Below are positions 1 through 7,778 of a stretch of 10,042 nucleotides of DNA, piece by piece. The stretch is from contig DASPOF010000044.1 of NCBI GenBank assembly GCA_035626155.1, forward strand, positions 1-10,042, in the 5' to 3' direction. Position 1 is the first letter of the stretch; each line of letters starts with the position of its first letter. Source of the stretch: DASPOF01 sp035626155. GTDB taxonomy: Bacteria > Desulfobacterota > Binatia > Binatales > Binataceae. The notes beneath the pieces are model-generated. The model did not search any database. It had not been told where the DNA came from and worked only from the letters and a program-made list of their open reading frames with translations. The translations under genes and the position numbers were made by a program.

Positions 1-1266
1 GCGCGCCGCAACACCCGGCAGCGTCTGCGGCAGCGTCACGCAGAGGTGAAAGCCCGGCGGGTTCTGGAGCCCGTTGAGGCGCCATCCGCGCTCCGAAAGA
101 AAATCGTTGACGTGGTAAATGTCCACGGCGTCGGACGTGAACGCGAGACAGTAAGTCGGCTTGCCGATGATCTTGAGTTCCGGGATTTTCGCGACGCCCG
201 CCTTGATCGCATCCGCAACCTTCATGATCCGGCGCGCCGCCTTCAGGTATCCCTCCTCGCCGAGCGCGACCAGCGCAGCCCAGGTCGATGCGCTGATGCC
301 CTCGGAGCGGCTGCCGGCGAACGTCGGCGATGCGTACAGCCCGCCCTGCCAGCCCGTCATCGTGAAGTGCACGCGCCGGCGCAGCGCCCGGTTCCGGTAG
401 AGCACGACCGATGCGCCCTTGAGCCCGTAGCCCCACTTGTGCGTATCGCACGACATCGATGTGACGCCCGGCAGCCGGAAGTCGAACACAGGAACGTCGT
501 AGCCGAGCTTCGCGATCCAGGGCAGGATGAATCCGCCGAAGCAGCTATCGACGTGCAGGCCCACGCCCGCTTCGAGCGCGAGGTCGGACAACTTTTCGAT
601 CGGATCGATGAGCCCGTGCGGGTAGTTTGCCGCCGAGCCCGCGATCGCGATCGTGTTCGGGCCGATCGCCCGGCGCATCGCATCGACGTCGGCCAGGTAA
701 TCCGGTCCGACCGGCACGCGGATGAGCTTGATGCCGAAGAAGTGCGCGCCCTTGGAGAACGCGGGATGAATCGTGTCGGGCGCCACCATCTCGGGCTCCG
801 TGATTCCGCGCTCGGCCCGGGCTTTCTCGCGATAGGCGAGCATCGGCAGGATGATGCTCTCGGTGCCGCCCGAGGTGATTTGGCCGCAGACGTCGGCCTG
901 CGGGTCGCGCTCGCGCGCGGCCTCTGCGCCGAGCATCCGCCCCGTCATCGCGACGATCTCGCCCTCGAACTTGGTGCCGCTCGGGCACATGTCGCGCTGG
1001 AGGAGGTTCACGTGCGAGAAGAGCGAGAACGCGCGATTGAGGAACGCGTAATGCTCCATCCCGCCGTGGTAATAGGTGCCCGAGATCTTGCCGCCCTGCC
1101 AGCGCGCATTCTCCTCGCGCGCAATCGCCCGCATCTCGCGCAGCACATCCGCAGGCTTGCGGCCCTTCTTCGGCAGCTCGCGGTAGGTTTCGAACCTGTC
1201 GCGATACGGAAACATATCTCCGAAAGGTCCCGATGATTGCTCCGGCTGTTTCGCTCGCTTGGGCAT
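1..1266 (-). CDS. PLP-dependent lyase/decarboxylase, sphingosine-1-phosphate lyase-like (C-terminus cut by window edge)
   Basis: Group II PLP-dependent enzyme, cytosolic by sequence. 422 codons are visible and the frame is still open at the left edge, so the C-terminus is missing. The frame has no stops and keeps the family landmarks in order: ISGTYYHG near residue 60, KFEGEIV near 100, TSGGTES at 131-137 (cofactor phosphate binding), a ring-stacking His at 167 in TIHPAFSKGA, HVDSCFGGF with the pyridine-nitrogen Asp at 240, and SCDTHKWGYGLKG with the Schiff-base Lys at 277. The same landmarks in the same order are known from sphingosine-1-phosphate lyase, which splits a phosphorylated long-chain base into phosphoethanolamine and a fatty aldehyde. 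Related glutamate/tyrosine decarboxylases match less well. No N-terminal membrane segment is seen, unlike the eukaryotic enzyme. The start is the ATG preceded by AAGGAG at 7 nt. The gene lies downstream of an FGGY kinase on the same strand. The family call is firm; the substrate is inference. Confidence 0.88.
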   Translation of the reverse strand, partial: MPKRAKQPEQSSGPFGDMFPYRDRFETYRELPKKGRKPADVLREMRAIAREENARWQGGKISGTYYHGGMEHYAFLNRAFSLFSHVNLLQRDMCPSGTKFEGEIVAMTGRMLGAEAARERDPQADVCGQITSGGTESIILPMLAYREKARAERGITEPEMVAPDTIHPAFSKGAHFFGIKLIRVPVGPDYLADVDAMRRAIGPNTIAIAGSAANYPHGLIDPIEKLSDLALEAGVGLHVDSCFGGFILPWIAKLGYDVPVFDFRLPGVTSMSCDTHKWGYGLKGASVVLYRNRALRRRVHFTMTGWQGGLYASPTFAGSRSEGISASTWAALVALGEEGYLKAARRIMKVADAIKAGVAKIPELKIIGKPTYCLAFTSDAVDIYHVNDFLSERGWRLNGLQNPPGFHLCVTLPQTLPGVAAR

Positions 1267-1273
1267 GACTCGG

Positions 1274-1279
1274 CTCCTT
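1274..1279 (-). promoter_or_regulatory. Ribosome binding site of the PLP lyase gene
   Basis: On the minus strand this reads AAGGAG, seven bases before the ATG at 1266-1264. It settles the start against the out-of-frame candidate beginning at 1282, whose translation shows no family motif. Confidence 0.75.
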
Positions 1280-1371
1280 CAAATTTCGCGCTGGCGATCG
1301 CGAGGGCAGGGCGCCCGCGCGCCCGCCTCCCGGCGGTCCGCATCGAACCGGATGATAGCCGACGCCGTGGA

Positions 1372-2952
1372 TTAATCCGAGACCGCGGCGGGCGGATTGA
1401 GGCGCCGGTAGATGCCCCGATTGCGCTTGTAGAACCGGAGGAACTCATCGAATTGCCGATCGTAGATGCGCCGGTTCGCCGCGATGGGCCGATATTCGGC
1501 CGCGATCCTCACCAGCGCGGGGATATCATCGATCGCGATCTCGCCGAGCGCCGCAAACGCCGCCATCGCAGCGCCCACCCCGTTGGCGTTGCGCGGGTTC
1601 GCCACCTGCCGCACGGTGCATCCGAGCACGTCGGCCATTATCTGGCACCAAAGCTCGGAGCTTGCGCCTCCGCCGATGAAATTGAGCGCGCCGAACGAAC
1701 GCCCGACGAATTTCTCGACGTGCCGCTTGAGCCATCGCAGATTGAACGCCACTCCCTCCATCACGGCGCGAACGTAATGGCCTCGCGTGGTGCGCAACGT
1801 CTGATTGAAAAACGCGCTCCGCGTCGATGGATCCTCGTGCGGCGCGAGCACTCCGTTCACCCATGGCGTGAATATCAAGCCGTCGCTGCCGGGCGGCACC
1901 TCTGCCGCGAGCCGGTTCATCTCGGCGTACGCGCCGGATGAATCCGCGCCGCCCGGCGGGTAGAGGACGTCCTTTAGCAGGTCGAGACATCGCCCTGCCG
2001 CTCCCTGCTCCGCGCCGACCATGTACCGGCCCGCCAGCGCGGCCGGCATCGTGGTGAGCATGTGAAACGGGTCGGTTTTCTTCGCCGGCACGTGGCAGCT
2101 CAGCCACGAGGTCGTGCCGACATAGAAATAGCCGTCGAAGTTGCGCACTGCGCCCGCGCCGACGGTGGCCGAATGACTATCGCCGGAGCCCATCACGACG
2201 CGCGTCGATGGGGCCAGGCCGAACTCGTCCGCAACCTCGCGCTTGATCGTGCCGAGGACCGCATCGACCGGCTCGAGGTCCGGCAGCTTCGCGCGATCGA
2301 TGCCCGCCATCGCGAGCAATTCAGGCACGTAGTGGACTCGGTTCGGGTCGCGATTATCGGTCACCCAGTATGGGAACATCGTTGCGTACGAAGCCGCGGC
2401 CTGCCCGCTCAAGCGCAAGTTGAGGTAGTCCATCGGCTCGAGGAATTTGTAGGTGCGCGCGTATATGTCGGGACGCTCGTGCTTGATGAACAGGATATGC
2501 GCGAGGCCGTCCACGCCGGACTGCACCGGCACGCCGCCGGTCAGGCGCAGCCACTTGAGCAGCTTGAACAGCCCGTAGCCCTGGACCTTCGGCCATCCGC
2601 CGGCGATCGCGCGGTTGTACTTCGCGCCGCGCGTGTCCATCCACGAAATCGCATTGCCGATTGCCGAGCCGTTCTCGCCGACCGGCACGGTGACGGCCCA
2701 AAGTGTCGTGCACGCAACCGCGATAATCTGCTCGGCGGGGGCGCGTGATGCGGCAATCGCCTCTTTCGCCGCGCCGCATACCGCGCGCCACCATTCCTCC
2801 GGGTCCTGTTCCGCCGCCCCGGCCGCGGCGATCTGCGTGCCCACATGGCGCAGCGCCGAGGCGGCCACCTCGCCGCGGCTCGAGACGATCGACGCCTTCA
2901 CGCTGCCGGAGCCCATGTCGATAGCCAGTATGTATTTGAGCGAGGCCGCCAT
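1372..2952 (-). CDS. FGGY-family carbohydrate kinase (xylulokinase-like)
   Basis: Cytosolic ATP-dependent sugar kinase of the ASKHA fold, 526 aa from the chosen ATG, slightly longer than the usual ~500. N-terminal FGGY domain at about 6-245: phosphate-loop strand ILAIDMGSGSVKA at 9-20, SWMDTRG at 103-109. C-terminal domain at about 250-480: MGSGDSHSATVGAG with the likely catalytic Asp at 258, YVGTTSW around 277-283, and the adenosine-binding FIGGGASSELW at 425-435. The ATG at 2952 is preferred because the first conserved strand follows directly. An in-frame TTG at 2982 would add ten residues (MQVIRAPVDS), and neither has a good Shine-Dalgarno. The gene starts 51 bp after the secreted-protein gene and is followed after 105 bp by the PLP lyase, so cotranscription is likely. 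Which sugar or polyol it phosphorylates cannot be told; FGGY specificity is hard to read from sequence. Confidence 0.9.
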   Translation of the reverse strand: MAASLKYILAIDMGSGSVKASIVSSRGEVAASALRHVGTQIAAAGAAEQDPEEWWRAVCGAAKEAIAASRAPAEQIIAVACTTLWAVTVPVGENGSAIGNAISWMDTRGAKYNRAIAGGWPKVQGYGLFKLLKWLRLTGGVPVQSGVDGLAHILFIKHERPDIYARTYKFLEPMDYLNLRLSGQAAASYATMFPYWVTDNRDPNRVHYVPELLAMAGIDRAKLPDLEPVDAVLGTIKREVADEFGLAPSTRVVMGSGDSHSATVGAGAVRNFDGYFYVGTTSWLSCHVPAKKTDPFHMLTTMPAALAGRYMVGAEQGAAGRCLDLLKDVLYPPGGADSSGAYAEMNRLAAEVPPGSDGLIFTPWVNGVLAPHEDPSTRSAFFNQTLRTTRGHYVRAVMEGVAFNLRWLKRHVEKFVGRSFGALNFIGGGASSELWCQIMADVLGCTVRQVANPRNANGVGAAMAAFAALGEIAIDDIPALVRIAAEYRPIAANRRIYDRQFDEFLRFYKRNRGIYRRLNPPAAVSD

Positions 2953-3003
2953 CGAGTCTACCGGCGCGCGTATGACTTGCAATTCAGCGCGAGGTCCCTA
3001 TAG

Positions 3004-4665
3004 TCAGTAGGGCGAAGTTGCGGTGCAGTTGGAAAACTTGAACGATGCTATCCTCGTCTGCCAACTGGCCGCCTTTGCCGTCTCCGGGATGTATTCGGTC
3101 GTGTACCAGAAGGTACAATCGTCAGATGGATCGATCGACAGCGCGCTGTAATCGCCCCATCGTTCGGTGCCGCGCTGCGAACCGCCGCCGTCCATGATAA
3201 TTTCCTCGGACTCCATCGTCCCGGCCAAATCATCGGGCGTGCGGCCAGTATAAGCAACGTTCGGATGGAGCCCCGCTCCGGACAGGCTGTAACCGATTCC
3301 GATATTGCCCGCGGAGTCCATCCCGATGCTGCCCATCCAGCGCCATTTCGTATCGGGGGCATAGGTGCCCTGTTGATAGACGGCCGGCGTGGTGGATAGC
3401 GCGCGGATCTCGTACCATCGCAGCGCTGCGCCGATCGCTTTCTTGCCCTTAATCGCACGGGCCACCGTATGAGTCGCAACCAGGGCCTCGTGATCTCCAA
3501 AGTTGCGATAGGCCGCGCGATACATCATCCGATCCGAGATCTCGTCGAGCTTCATCGAAACTCCCGACTGCGGAACGCATCCGGGCGAATCGTCCGGGTC
3601 GGTATCGTGATGCTTGATCGGCTTTGGCTCGACCTCCTTACACGCGGGAGTGAAGGAATCCACCGAAAGTGCAGCCGGGCCGGTCAGGCGCGCGTTGGCA
3701 GGAGTGGTGAAATCCGCGTGCAGCGACCAGATATTCAACAAGTTGCTTCCGTACGTTATGAAATAGTTCGACGAACCCGTGGGAGGTGCGGTGGCGCCGT
3801 CCCAATCCGATGGCACCGCGCCGAACAACTTGGGATCGTCGAAGCATTCGGAGGTGGCCGTTGCGCCGGTCAGCATCGCGCTGCGGTTGAACGCGCACGC
3901 CCGCCCTCCGAGCAGAGTGTTGCCGTTAAACATGTTGAATGAGAAATAGTAACCGTCGGGCCATACGCCCATGTGTGGGTAGTCCGCGAAATTCGAGCCC
4001 ATCGCAAAAGCGTATCGATAATAAGTACCGGTCGCATCGGAAGTGGTCGATACAGCAACGCACTCCAGGTACGGCGATGCGTCCGTAAACTGGCTCAATA
4101 CCCACCGGCCCGCCACTTTGTCGTATTGTGCGATCGGATCGCCGTCGTTCCTGGCCTCGCAGCCGCCGCCGAAGCCAAGCCACAACGCGTTGCCGTCCAC
4201 CTGGCTCATCACCATCGCGCCCGTGCTCTTGTTAAAGACGGTCAGCGAAGTATTCACCCACTGGACGTACTGTGTCGCTCCCACTGCGCCGGTAGTATCG
4301 GGCGGAGTAGATGCCGGTTTGAAACCCGACGTGTTCACGCCCAGGCCGTCGAAGTTCATGATAATCGGTGCGTCCAGAGAAGTGGTCGGCCCTGATTGGA
4401 GCGCGCCATCTTGTTCCAGCCCGCCGGACGGAAGCGGCAGGCGATGAAGCGGCATTATGCGCGCCGGGCGCGGCGCCTCGGACCGGTACGCCTCCACCAT
4501 CGTGCGCAGCGGCGGCGACACGTCGTGCTGTATGTCAGTCGTGACGGAGACCGTTTGCGCGGCGGCCTCGCGAGCCTTAAGCGGCCCTGCCAGTCCGGCG
4601 GCTACAATCGCAACAACGAGCATCCTGGTACATTTTCCTTGCCACAACGATCGTGAATCGAACAT
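3004..4665 (-). CDS. Exported protein of unknown function, possibly beta-propeller-like
   Basis: 553 aa, not assigned to a named family. A Sec signal peptide is seen: basic residues to 14 (K11, R14), hydrophobic core MLVVAIVAAGLAG at 15-27, and small residues ending in AREAAAQ near 31-37, so cleavage is probably between about 31 and 37. The mature part has eight cysteines (169, 202, 257, 274, 342, 363, 517, 547), fitting disulfides in an extracytoplasmic protein. Aromatic/glycine-rich strand-like stretches recur: QYVQWVNTSLTVFNK, GRWVLSQF, YPHMGVWPDGYYFSFN, WRWMGSIGMDSAGNIGIGYS, RWGDYSALSIDPSDDCTFWY. This spacing resembles propeller blades, but no repeat is proven. An Asp/Glu/Lys/His-rich insert lies at about 343-361. 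The start is supported by a purine-rich GAGGGGGGAAG just upstream. It is the first gene of the minus-strand block, followed after 51 bp by the FGGY kinase. Base composition looks less GC-rich than its neighbours by eye. Confidence 0.85.
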   Translation of the reverse strand: MFDSRSLWQGKCTRMLVVAIVAAGLAGPLKAREAAAQTVSVTTDIQHDVSPPLRTMVEAYRSEAPRPARIMPLHRLPLPSGGLEQDGALQSGPTTSLDAPIIMNFDGLGVNTSGFKPASTPPDTTGAVGATQYVQWVNTSLTVFNKSTGAMVMSQVDGNALWLGFGGGCEARNDGDPIAQYDKVAGRWVLSQFTDASPYLECVAVSTTSDATGTYYRYAFAMGSNFADYPHMGVWPDGYYFSFNMFNGNTLLGGRACAFNRSAMLTGATATSECFDDPKLFGAVPSDWDGATAPPTGSSNYFITYGSNLLNIWSLHADFTTPANARLTGPAALSVDSFTPACKEVEPKPIKHHDTDPDDSPGCVPQSGVSMKLDEISDRMMYRAAYRNFGDHEALVATHTVARAIKGKKAIGAALRWYEIRALSTTPAVYQQGTYAPDTKWRWMGSIGMDSAGNIGIGYSLSGAGLHPNVAYTGRTPDDLAGTMESEEIIMDGGGSQRGTERWGDYSALSIDPSDDCTFWYTTEYIPETAKAASWQTRIASFKFSNCTATSPY

Positions 4666-4747
4666 CAGACTTCCCCCCTCTCCACAACCGGGACCTGCGC
4701 TTTGCCCACCATGGGCCAGCGGGATGTCGGCGGATCATTTCCTACCG

Positions 4748-4753
4748 ATTGTA
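4748..4753 (-). promoter_or_regulatory. Possible -10 box for the secreted-protein gene
   Basis: Read on the minus strand this is TACAAT, one mismatch from TATAAT, about 82 bases before the ATG at 4665. The bases about 17 upstream (CTTCTT/TTCTTT) are a poor -35, so the call rests on the -10 match alone. Confidence 0.25.
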
Positions 4754-4919
4754 CACGCGCCCGCTACCGAAAGAAGTGTTGCGCATACCACGAGGCTCGA
4801 GATGAACTAGCACGCGCTTTTACCTATCCTGGCTCGAAGCGAGCGGCGGCGCGGCTCATCCTGCGCAATCGGGCCAAGGATGGCCTAAAGGGCGAGAAAG
4901 CCACGGGTTGAATAGAGGG

Positions 4920-4925
4920 TATAAT
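4920..4925 (+). promoter_or_regulatory. Possible -10 box (TATAAT) for the thiolase operon
   Basis: A perfect TATAAT lies in otherwise GC-rich sequence, about 92 bases before the thiolase ATG. No good -35 is found at 16-18 bp, and the TTGAAT at 4908-4913 is too close to serve. If used, it gives a leader of roughly 85 nt. Confidence 0.35.
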
Positions 4926-4997
4926 TGGCGTATTCGATGCCTGCGAACCGATAAACGTCGCGGTGACTCGGCCAGCCGGGCCGGTCGTGTGCCGCGC

Positions 4998-5007
4998 AGG
5001 AGAGAGG
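4998..5007 (+). promoter_or_regulatory. Ribosome binding site of the thiolase gene
   Basis: AGGAGAGAGG, ending ten bases before the ATG at 5018. It is purine-rich with two overlapping Shine-Dalgarno-like cores and supports this start. Confidence 0.6.
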
Positions 5008-5017
5008 TCCGAACACT

Positions 5018-6160
5018 ATGCGTGAAACATACGTAGTTGGCGTAGGGATGACCCCCTTCGGCCGTCATGAGGACAAAACGATCGAAGATCTCGGGCAGGA
5101 GGCGCTGCGCGGTGCGCTCGCCAACGCGGGCCTTGAATTCCCCGCTATCGAGATGGCCTTCTGCGGCCACGCGATGCAGGGGACGACGGCAGGCCAGCGC
5201 GTCATCAACCGCGTCGGAAACACCGGCATCCCGATAATCAACGTCGAAAACGCATGCGCCACCGGCTCGACCGCCTTGTACCAGGCGGTGATGGCGGTGC
5301 GCAGCGGAGTTGCCGACGTCGCGCTCGCAATCGGGTTCGAGAAGATGGGACGCGGCCCGATCCAGAATCCGGCCGTGGCCGCCGCTCGACCCGCGGCCAC
5401 TCCACGCCCGGCGGGCGCAGCGCCGATGCCTTCGATGTTCTCGGAGGTATTCAAAGCGCACTCCAAAAAGTACGGGACGACCATCGAGCAGATGGCGCGC
5501 GTCTCGGTCAAGAATCACAACAACGCCTCGCTCAATCCCCGGGCCCAGTACGGCTTCAAGGTCACTCTCGAGGACGTGCTCAACGCGCGGATGGTCGCCG
5601 ACCCGCTCACCCTGCTGATGTGCTGCCCGACCAGCTCCGGCGCGGCCGCGGCGATCGTCGCGAGCGCCGAGGTGGCGCGCTCGTGCAAGAACAAGCCCGT
5701 CGCGATTCTCGCCTCCATCCTTCAGTCCGAGCGTCCCGGTACTCCGGGCGACGCGCTGCACGGAGTGACCGAGATCAACACTCGCGCGGCGGAGAAAGCT
5801 TACGCGCAAGCCGGGGTGAAGCCCGGTGCGCTCGACCTCATCGAGCTGCATGACTGCTTCGCGATCGCGGAAATCGTTCACTACGAGAACCTCGGACTGT
5901 GCGCGCGCGGCGAGGGCGGCAAGTTCGCCGAGATGGGGTTTGGCGAGATCGGCGGCAAGGTCGCGGTGAGCCCGTCGGGCGGCTTGCTCGCCAAGGGCCA
6001 TCCGCTCGGCGCAACCGGAATCGCGCAGGTGGTCGAACTGGTCGAGCAGTTCCGCGGCGAGTCAGGTCCACGCCAGGTCAAGGGCGCAAAGCTGGGACTC
6101 GCGCACTGCCAGGGATTCGGCGGCGCGGTGACCGTGCACATCCTCACCTCGCAGGTGTGA
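5018..6160 (+). CDS. SCP-x-type thiolase / lipid-transfer-like acyl-CoA acetyltransferase
   Basis: Cytosolic thiolase-fold enzyme, 380 aa, the usual length for the non-decarboxylating SCP-x/lipid-transfer group. N-terminal strand YVVGVGMTPFGRH at 5-17. Nucleophilic Cys80 in VENACATGS. LIELHDCFAIAE at 274-285, where His278 replaces the NEAFA of classical thiolases, as is typical of this group. GHPLGATG at 327-334 with His328, and HCQGFGGA near 363-370. These enzymes cleave or form C-C bonds in acyl-CoA esters: thiolysis in beta-oxidation-like pathways or, in steroid-degrading actinobacteria, retro-aldol removal of side chains together with a DUF35 protein. No DUF35 partner lies in this window. 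It is first in a tight operon with an acyl-CoA ligase (2 bp gap) and a nitroreductase-like protein, so it probably acts on the CoA ester the ligase makes. Substrate unknown. Confidence 0.92.
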   Translation: MRETYVVGVGMTPFGRHEDKTIEDLGQEALRGALANAGLEFPAIEMAFCGHAMQGTTAGQRVINRVGNTGIPIINVENACATGSTALYQAVMAVRSGVADVALAIGFEKMGRGPIQNPAVAAARPAATPRPAGAAPMPSMFSEVFKAHSKKYGTTIEQMARVSVKNHNNASLNPRAQYGFKVTLEDVLNARMVADPLTLLMCCPTSSGAAAAIVASAEVARSCKNKPVAILASILQSERPGTPGDALHGVTEINTRAAEKAYAQAGVKPGALDLIELHDCFAIAEIVHYENLGLCARGEGGKFAEMGFGEIGGKVAVSPSGGLLAKGHPLGATGIAQVVELVEQFRGESGPRQVKGAKLGLAHCQGFGGAVTVHILTSQV

Positions 6161-6162
6161 TC

Positions 6163-7755
6163 ATGGCGGAACAGACTCCCACTCCCGCGCAAATCCTGGT
6201 GCAGCGCGCAGCCGCGACGCCCAACCGCGTCTTCATCATGTTCGAGGATCAGCGCGTCACGTTCGGGCAGATGAACGAGCGCGTCAACCGCGTCGCGAAC
6301 GGCCTGGCGAAACTCGGGGTCAAACCCGGCGACGGCGTGGCGATTATCATGCCCAACCGGCCCGAGTGGCTATACAGCTTCTTCGCCATCCAGAAACTCT
6401 GCTGCTACTCGGTCCCGGTCAACATCGCGCTCAAGGGCGAGGGCCTCGCTTACATACTGAATCACTCGGAGGCCAAGGCGGTGATCGTCGCCTCCGAATT
6501 GTTCGATGCTTTCGCCGCGATTCGTCCGAGCCTCACGTCGCTTCGCCACGTAATCGTCGATACGACTGAGGCGCCGGACTTCGCGGTGCCGCCCGGCGCG
6601 GTCACGCTGGCGAAGCTCGCCGCCGATGCGCCCGCGAGCGAGGTAAACGCGCCGATCGATCCGGCTGCGATGGCGTGTCTCCTGTACACGTCGGGCACGA
6701 CCGGGCTGCCCAAGGGCGTCGTGATGCGCTACCAGGGGCTCGGCCGGTTCGGCCTGTTCGGCTCGCAATACACCGACAACGATATTCTCTACACCTGCCT
6801 TCCGCTGTTTCATGCCAACGCGCTTTTCCTCACCGTGGTGCGCGCGTTGGCCGGAGGGCTGACAGTCGGGCTCAGCCGGAGATTTTCCGCAAGCCGCTTC
6901 TGGGACGAAGTTCGCCGTTACGGCGCGACGACCTTCAACGCGCTCGGCGCGATGGTTCCGATCCTGCTCAAGCAGCCGCCGCGCGCCGACGATGCGAACA
7001 ATCCGATCAGGATGGTGTTCAGCGCGGCGACCCCGGCATGGGCGTGGGGCGAATTCGAGAAGCGCTTCAACGTGACGATCTTCGAGGGTTACGGCGCAGT
7101 CGATGGCGGCGGATTCGGCCTGTCGAATTTCGGAACGGCGCCCAAAGGCTCGATGGGTAAGCCGGCGCCGGGCGTCGAGGCCCGCGTGGTCGATGAAAAC
7201 GGCAACGAAGTTCCGACCGGGGAGACCGGCAACCTCGTGTTCAAGGTCGATGACGCCAATCAGCGCCGCGTCGAGTACCTCAAGAACAATGAAGCCTCGA
7301 ACGCCAAGATCCGCAACGGATGGTTCTTCACGGGGGATATGGCGTATCGCGATGCCGACGGCAATTTCTATTTCGCCGATCGCAAGACGGACTCGATGCG
7401 CCGGCGCGGCGAGAATATCTCGTCCTACGAAGTCGAAAAGATCGTGAACCAGCATCCCGCGGTCCTCGAATCGGGAGCCTTCGGCGTACCGTCGGAACTC
7501 GGCGAGGATGACGTCATGATCACCGTGGTTCTCAGACCCGGCCAGAGCGTCGCGCCCGAGGCGCTGGTGAAGTTCTGCGAGGAGCGGATGGCGAACTTCA
7601 TGGTGCCGCGCTACATCGACTTCTGCGGCGCATTACCCAAAACCGAGACGCATCGCGTTCAAAAGGCCGTGCTCAAGAAGCAGGGAGTCACGCCGACGAC
7701 CTGGGATCGGGAAAAAACCCAGCCGGCGCGCCGTCAGCCCGCCCCAGCCCGATAA
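6163..7755 (+). CDS. AMP-forming acyl-CoA ligase, CaiC-like
   Basis: ANL-superfamily ligase of 530 aa: it activates a carboxylate with ATP to the acyl-AMP, then makes the CoA thioester. Large N-terminal domain with the phosphate loop LLYTSGTTGLPKG at 173-185, and the hinge after TGD at 390-392 and DRK at 407-409. Small C-terminal domain with RRRGENISSYEVE at 413-425, a form common in crotonobetaine/carnitine-CoA ligase-like proteins. Two core motifs are unusual: the A5 region, normally YGxTE, reads YGAVD at 310-314, and the A10 region reads THRVQK at 496-501, with Arg498 where a Lys normally sits. The ATG at 6163 starts 2 bp after the thiolase stop (TGATCATG), so translation is probably coupled; the in-frame open stretch upstream overlaps the thiolase and is not used. 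The tail (515-530) is Pro/Arg/Ala-rich and probably disordered. Acyl substrate unknown. Confidence 0.92.
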   Translation: MAEQTPTPAQILVQRAAATPNRVFIMFEDQRVTFGQMNERVNRVANGLAKLGVKPGDGVAIIMPNRPEWLYSFFAIQKLCCYSVPVNIALKGEGLAYILNHSEAKAVIVASELFDAFAAIRPSLTSLRHVIVDTTEAPDFAVPPGAVTLAKLAADAPASEVNAPIDPAAMACLLYTSGTTGLPKGVVMRYQGLGRFGLFGSQYTDNDILYTCLPLFHANALFLTVVRALAGGLTVGLSRRFSASRFWDEVRRYGATTFNALGAMVPILLKQPPRADDANNPIRMVFSAATPAWAWGEFEKRFNVTIFEGYGAVDGGGFGLSNFGTAPKGSMGKPAPGVEARVVDENGNEVPTGETGNLVFKVDDANQRRVEYLKNNEASNAKIRNGWFFTGDMAYRDADGNFYFADRKTDSMRRRGENISSYEVEKIVNQHPAVLESGAFGVPSELGEDDVMITVVLRPGQSVAPEALVKFCEERMANFMVPRYIDFCGALPKTETHRVQKAVLKKQGVTPTTWDREKTQPARRQPAPAR

Positions 7756-7765
7756 CCAGTTGCGC

Positions 7766-7770
7766 GGAGA
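7766..7770 (+). promoter_or_regulatory. Ribosome binding site of the nitroreductase-like gene
   Basis: GGAGA, eight bases before the ATG at 7779, inside the 23-bp gap after the ligase. It fixes the start. Confidence 0.6.
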
Positions 7771-7778
7771 AACTATCG

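Larger units (their letters stand above)
4666..5017. promoter_or_regulatory. Divergent intergenic region between the two gene blocks
   Basis: 352 bp between the start codons of two divergent units. No gene is supported here: short frames crossing it have no ribosome binding site and no recognisable product. It must hold the promoters for the secreted-protein block (leftward) and the thiolase operon (rightward). The -10-like matches are listed separately. No clear operator palindrome or riboswitch was seen. Confidence 0.6.

Noticed and set aside
46..1236. Plus-strand 396-codon open frame opposite the PLP lyase
   Set aside because: Its translation is Arg/Ala/His-rich with no motif. The opposite strand in the same span encodes all PLP-enzyme landmarks, so it is a GC-rich antisense shadow.
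545..1282. Minus-strand 245-codon frame overlapping the PLP lyase start
   Set aside because: It is out of frame with the PLP motifs and gives an Arg-rich low-complexity translation. The real start at 1266 has an AAGGAG site at the right distance.
4856..6001. Minus-strand 381-codon frame opposite the thiolase
   Set aside because: Arg/Gly/His-rich translation with no motif. The plus strand carries the thiolase Cys, HDCF and GHP motifs.
6370..7455. Minus-strand 361-codon frame opposite the acyl-CoA ligase
   Set aside because: Antisense shadow of a clear ANL ligase with no recognisable product.
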